From NCBI GenBank assembly GCA_034002745.1, contig JAVEZY010000008.1, positions 1 to 64,000 of the forward strand: 64,000 bases of DNA. Reading direction: 5' to 3'. Position numbers and translations under genes: made by a program. This document shows positions 61,058-64,000 of the stretch, piece by piece. The stretch is from JAITWN01 sp034002745. GTDB taxonomy: Bacteria > Pseudomonadota > Gammaproteobacteria > SZUA-140. The first letter of the stretch is position 1. Each line of letters begins with the position of its first letter. The notes under the pieces were generated by a model, which was given only the letters and a program-made list of their open reading frames with translations, was not told the DNA's origin and ran no database searches.

Positions 61058-62545
61058 CTAGTTCGAAGGCGCAAGCCCTTCGTCGTCGGCCAGTTCCCGA
61101 TCCAGAGTGTCATACAATTTCTGCAGGGCCCGCTGCAGTTCTGCCTCCTGCGCCGTAAGACGGGCGACGACACTGCGATACTCCTCCAGGATCTGTTCCC
61201 GATGCTGCCGCTCGGCGGCGGCCGCAAGGCATTCGGGGTGCAGCGGAGATCCGAAGCGTTTCTCGAAGTATTCCTCGAGACTCTTTGTCATGGAAGAGAT
61301 TTCTTCTTCGCCCGGCTCCGCGCCGGCGAGCAGGTGCGTGAGCCGTTCAAGGGCCAGGGGAAAGCGGTGGAAGCGCGCGACATACAGCTCGAGCAGCGGT
61401 TCGATGAAGTGTCCGGCCTGTTCGGGCGCGAGATCCCCGGTGCAGAACAGCGCGCGAGCACGTCCCGCGAGATCGTCGAGGGTGTCGGCCGGAGGCTCCG
61501 TTGCCGCCGGTTGGGGTAGCCCGGCGCCGCTACCGCCATTCGGTGCAGGGTCGCCAGGCCGCATGGTGGCGGGAGCTTCGGTGCCCGCGTCCGCGGTGGG
61601 CGCTGGTTCGGAGGTCATGCCGGCGCGATCCTGTCCGGCGTCCGATGGCGCCCTGGCATCGGAGGGCGGGGCGGGCGCCGGGCTCCTGTCGGCCAGTTCG
61701 CTCCACCAGCTGGTGAAGGCGAGCGGTGTCGCTGGCGCGGCGAACTGTTTGCTGAGCACCGCCGCGAGGGTGGTGAAGCAGCGGCTCGCCAGTGCGTCGG
61801 GATCATTCAGTAGCACCGGGCGCTGGCGGGTTATGGCGTTCTTCAGGGCTTTGTCATCAGTGATATAGCCGAGATAGTGCACCTTGAGTCCGAGGTATTT
61901 CCGGACCGCCCCCTCGAAGCGCTTGTAGACTTCCATGCTGTTGGCGTAATTGAGCGCCATGTTGACCAGGATGTAGGCCGGGCGCTCGTGTGCCTGGCGT
62001 TTCAGTACCCGGAGCAGCGCGAAGGCGTCGGTGAGCGAGGTGGGTTCGGTGGAGATGACGAGGATGGTGTATTGCGCCGACTTGACGAAGGCCAGCACCG
62101 ATTCGCCGATCCCTGCCGCGGTATCGATGAGCAGATAGTCGAAGCTCGACTCCAGTGTTCGCAGCGCGGTGATCAGTCGCGCACGGCTGGCCTCGTCGAG
62201 TACGGCCAGTTCGGCGATGCCCGAGGCGGCCGGTACGATCATGACGCCTTCCGGACCCTCGAGCAGGATTTCCTCGACGCTCCGCTCTCCGTTGAGCAGG
62301 TGCTCGACGGTGTAGCGCGGCGTCACGCCCATCACGATGTTGACGTTGGCGAGGCTGGTATCGGCATCGAAAACGCAGACGCGCTGACCCTGGCGGGCCA
62401 GCGCAACGGCCAGATTGCTGGTGACGTTCGTCTTGCCCACGCCGCCCTTGCCGCTGGTGATGGCGATCACCCGCCCCGACGGCCCGGTGGCGAGAGCGTG
62501 ATCGCTTTCACGGTCGGATGTCGGCTTGATCGGGATGATGTTCAT
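61058..62545 (-). CDS. MinD/FleN-like ATPase with a C-terminal extension
   Basis: A 495-residue P-loop ATPase of the MinD/ParA family. The deviant Walker A K-G-G-V-G-K-T is at 33-39, D-A-D-T-S-L-A-N-V-N-I-V follows, and I-V-P-A-A-S-G-I-A-E-L and F-D-Y-L-L-I-D-T-A-A-G-I are as in FleN/FlhG. About 270 residues fill the family's normal size. Then comes a Pro/Ala-rich linker (about 280-355) and a helical, coiled-coil-like C-terminal region (360-495) which FleN lacks. Flagellar number control is the known role of FleN, but no flagellar genes lie nearby, so another positioning role is possible. Confidence 0.85.
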   Translation of the reverse strand: MNIIPIKPTSDRESDHALATGPSGRVIAITSGKGGVGKTNVTSNLAVALARQGQRVCVFDADTSLANVNIVMGVTPRYTVEHLLNGERSVEEILLEGPEGVMIVPAASGIAELAVLDEASRARLITALRTLESSFDYLLIDTAAGIGESVLAFVKSAQYTILVISTEPTSLTDAFALLRVLKRQAHERPAYILVNMALNYANSMEVYKRFEGAVRKYLGLKVHYLGYITDDKALKNAITRQRPVLLNDPDALASRCFTTLAAVLSKQFAAPATPLAFTSWWSELADRSPAPAPPSDARAPSDAGQDRAGMTSEPAPTADAGTEAPATMRPGDPAPNGGSGAGLPQPAATEPPADTLDDLAGRARALFCTGDLAPEQAGHFIEPLLELYVARFHRFPLALERLTHLLAGAEPGEEEISSMTKSLEEYFEKRFGSPLHPECLAAAAERQHREQILEEYRSVVARLTAQEAELQRALQKLYDTLDRELADDEGLAPSN

Positions 62546-62771
62546 CGCACTGGTTCTCGGTCTCGGGGGCTGCCGAACTCTCCGGTGACGTTATCGCGGT
62601 CCGTTGAAGAACGCGTTGCCCATGGCGCAGCGCGGCATTGGAAGCCGGCCGAGGCTGTTCTTTCGGGGAGATGAAACTCCGCTCCCGTTCTTCATCCGCC
62701 ATATCAAGTGCATGGCTTAATTATGCACTTAGCATACCACCGGGCAAGGGCAGGCGGCATGTCCGCCGGGG
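62546..62771. other. Intergenic region between the aldolase/SDR and MinD-like genes
   Basis: 226 nt with no supported gene. An inverted repeat TATGC-ACTTA-GCATA (62722-62736) and AT-rich -10-like sequence on the minus strand make it the likely promoter/operator region of the MinD-like gene. Confidence 0.4.
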
Positions 62772-64000
62772 TCAGATGACGCGGTCGTTGCCGCCGTCGA
62801 TGGGGATCTGGGCGCCCGTGGTGCGGGCGAAGAGGGGGCCGCACAGTTCGGCTACCAGCTCGGCGACCTGACGGGATTCCACTTCGACGCCAAGTACGTT
62901 GCGCGTCTTGTACTGCTCGACGGTCAGCCCATAGTGGGCTGCGCGTGCGGCCAGCACTTCCGGTGTCCAGATGCCGGTGTCGTACACCGCATCCGGGTGG
63001 ACGGTGTTGACCCGGATGCGATCCTTTCCCCACTCCAGAGAAGCTACACGAATCAGCTGGTTGAGTGCGGCTTTTGATGCCGAGTATGCGGACGCGCCAG
63101 GGCCGGGAGCGGCCACGTTGCGGCTGCCGATGGCGACGAGTCGGCCGCCCTGTGGCGCCTGAGCCAGCAGGGGATGGGCTTCGCGCATGAGCACCAGGTT
63201 GGCATCCAGATTCACCGCCATGACAGTCCGCCACTGTGCGGTGGACAGGCTGTCGATGCGCGCGCCAGGGGGGAACATGCCGGCGTTCAGGATCAGCATG
63301 TCGAGCCCGCCGAAGCGGCGTACGCCAGCCTCGAGCGCGGCAATCAGCGCCTCTTCATCGGTGATGTCACAGGGCACGCCGAACCAGGACGGATGCGCGA
63401 AGGCGTCCCGGATGGTTTCGTCGCGATCGAGACCGATCACCGCCGCGCCGCGATCGAGCAGAGCGCGGGCGCAGGCGCGACCGATCCCGGAGGCGGCGCC
63501 GGTCACCAGCGCGATCTCTCCGGCGAACGGCGCGGGCTTGCCACTCTTCTTCAGCTTCGCCTGTTCCAGATCCCAGTATTCGACGTCGAAAATATCCCGT
63601 GCCGGCAGGGCGCGGTAACCGCCGAGCGCTTCGGCGCGCAGCAGGACGTCCATGGTGTGGTCATAGATGTCGGCGACGATGGCGGCATCGCGCGCACTGC
63701 GCCCCAGAGTGCACAGGCCCAGTTCGGGGTCCAGGATCACTCTCGGCGCTGGATCGAGCATGGTCTTGCGATCCCGTGCCGCAGGCTCGTGCTCCAGGAA
63801 ATAGTCCTTGTAATCATCGAGATATTTGGCAATGTTGCGACCGAGCAGAGGAGTGCGCTTGGTGCGGATGACGTGGTCGGGGGTTGCCGGACCCCGCTGC
63901 GTGATGCGGTCGAGATCGTCCCGCTGCGCGAAGGCGAGGCTGCGCTCGTCCTGGTGACAGCAAAGCAGCAGCGGAAAACCGGCGGCGCGCGAAGCTTCCA
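62772..64000 (-). CDS. Bifunctional aldolase / short-chain dehydrogenase, 5' part outside window
   Basis: The frame is open at the right edge. The part visible is about 409 residues. It begins in the class II aldolase-like domain (D-H-V-I-R-T-K-R-T-P-L-L-G-R-N, about 40 residues in). A C-terminal SDR domain follows, with T-G-A-A-S-G-I-G, N-A-G-M-F, the Ser-Tyr-Lys triad (I-G-S-R-N, A-Y-S-A-S-K) and a D-G-G-N-D close. Relatives are the RhaD/RhaW-type enzymes that act on rhamnulose or similar sugars after oxidation; the actual sugar is unknown. The internal Met at 63761 is not the start. Confidence 0.86.
   Translation of the reverse strand, partial: EASRAAGFPLLLCCHQDERSLAFAQRDDLDRITQRGPATPDHVIRTKRTPLLGRNIAKYLDDYKDYFLEHEPAARDRKTMLDPAPRVILDPELGLCTLGRSARDAAIVADIYDHTMDVLLRAEALGGYRALPARDIFDVEYWDLEQAKLKKSGKPAPFAGEIALVTGAASGIGRACARALLDRGAAVIGLDRDETIRDAFAHPSWFGVPCDITDEEALIAALEAGVRRFGGLDMLILNAGMFPPGARIDSLSTAQWRTVMAVNLDANLVLMREAHPLLAQAPQGGRLVAIGSRNVAAPGPGASAYSASKAALNQLIRVASLEWGKDRIRVNTVHPDAVYDTGIWTPEVLAARAAHYGLTVEQYKTRNVLGVEVESRQVAELVAELCGPLFARTTGAQIPIDGGNDRVI

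Noticed and set aside
62508..62702. 64-codon minus-strand frame upstream of the MinD-like gene.
   Set aside because: No ribosome binding site, mixed charged composition, no homology pattern, and overlap with the MinD-like start.

Overview
This is 64 kb of GC-rich chromosomal DNA from a free-living proteobacterium, most likely a gammaproteobacterium. The evidence is a SucA-SucB-Lpd-SucC-SucD cluster, a type II citrate synthase, an FNR-type regulator with all four cluster cysteines, TamA/TamB, TypA, RhlE, SlyD, a YeaG/YeaH/SpoVR operon and Slp lipoproteins. The species cannot be named from the sequence. Coding density is high and most genes sit in short overlapping operons. I found no rRNA, tRNA, CRISPR array, insertion sequence or prophage gene. 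The only repeats are short REP-like palindromes.

Layout. 1-8 kb: the end of an FG-GAP repeat protein; a DUF456/GNAT/Mut7-C operon; an SDR and a NUDIX gene; two small envelope proteins; a lipoprotein-type hydrolase; the FNR homologue; and OmpW, with a candidate FNR box between the last two. 8-19 kb: ABM and YchJ proteins, DUF3301, a GST, recQ (its last codons lie inside a palindromic repeat), slyD-gltA-DUF4156, a di-haem cytochrome c, class I aldolase, an MFS transporter with a thioredoxin-like partner, and a cold-shock gene with a long leader and a clear terminator. 19-27 kb: a small methyltransferase with a NYN/OST-HTH protein, a YgiQ-type radical SAM enzyme, a HIT protein, a cyclic-nucleotide-binding protein, an unusual MsrB, copCD, and two overlapping Slp lipoproteins.

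27-41 kb: rhlE-typA, an MFS transporter, SET and SprT-like proteins, an ABC-F ATPase, a DUF1289 microprotein, a GAF/GGDEF/EAL protein, and a tight operon of a HAD phosphatase, a four-helix membrane protein and a fusion of a flavodoxin-fold quinone reductase with a UbiA prenyltransferase. 41-53 kb: tamB and tamA lie downstream of spoVR-yeaH-prkA on the minus strand. The prkA operon has a near-perfect sigma-54 promoter with an upstream palindrome that could be an activator site. A TPR protein is divergent from it. 53-64 kb: the 2-oxoglutarate dehydrogenase and succinyl-CoA synthetase genes, a MinD/FleN-like ATPase with an extra C-terminal region, and an incomplete bifunctional aldolase/SDR.

The themes are central carbon metabolism (gltA, suc genes, aldolase), response to oxygen and nutrient limitation (FNR, OmpW, PrkA/YeaH/SpoVR, cold shock) and envelope assembly (TamAB, Slp, OmpW). 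The least conventional items are the quinone reductase-UbiA fusion operon and the sigma-54-driven PrkA operon.
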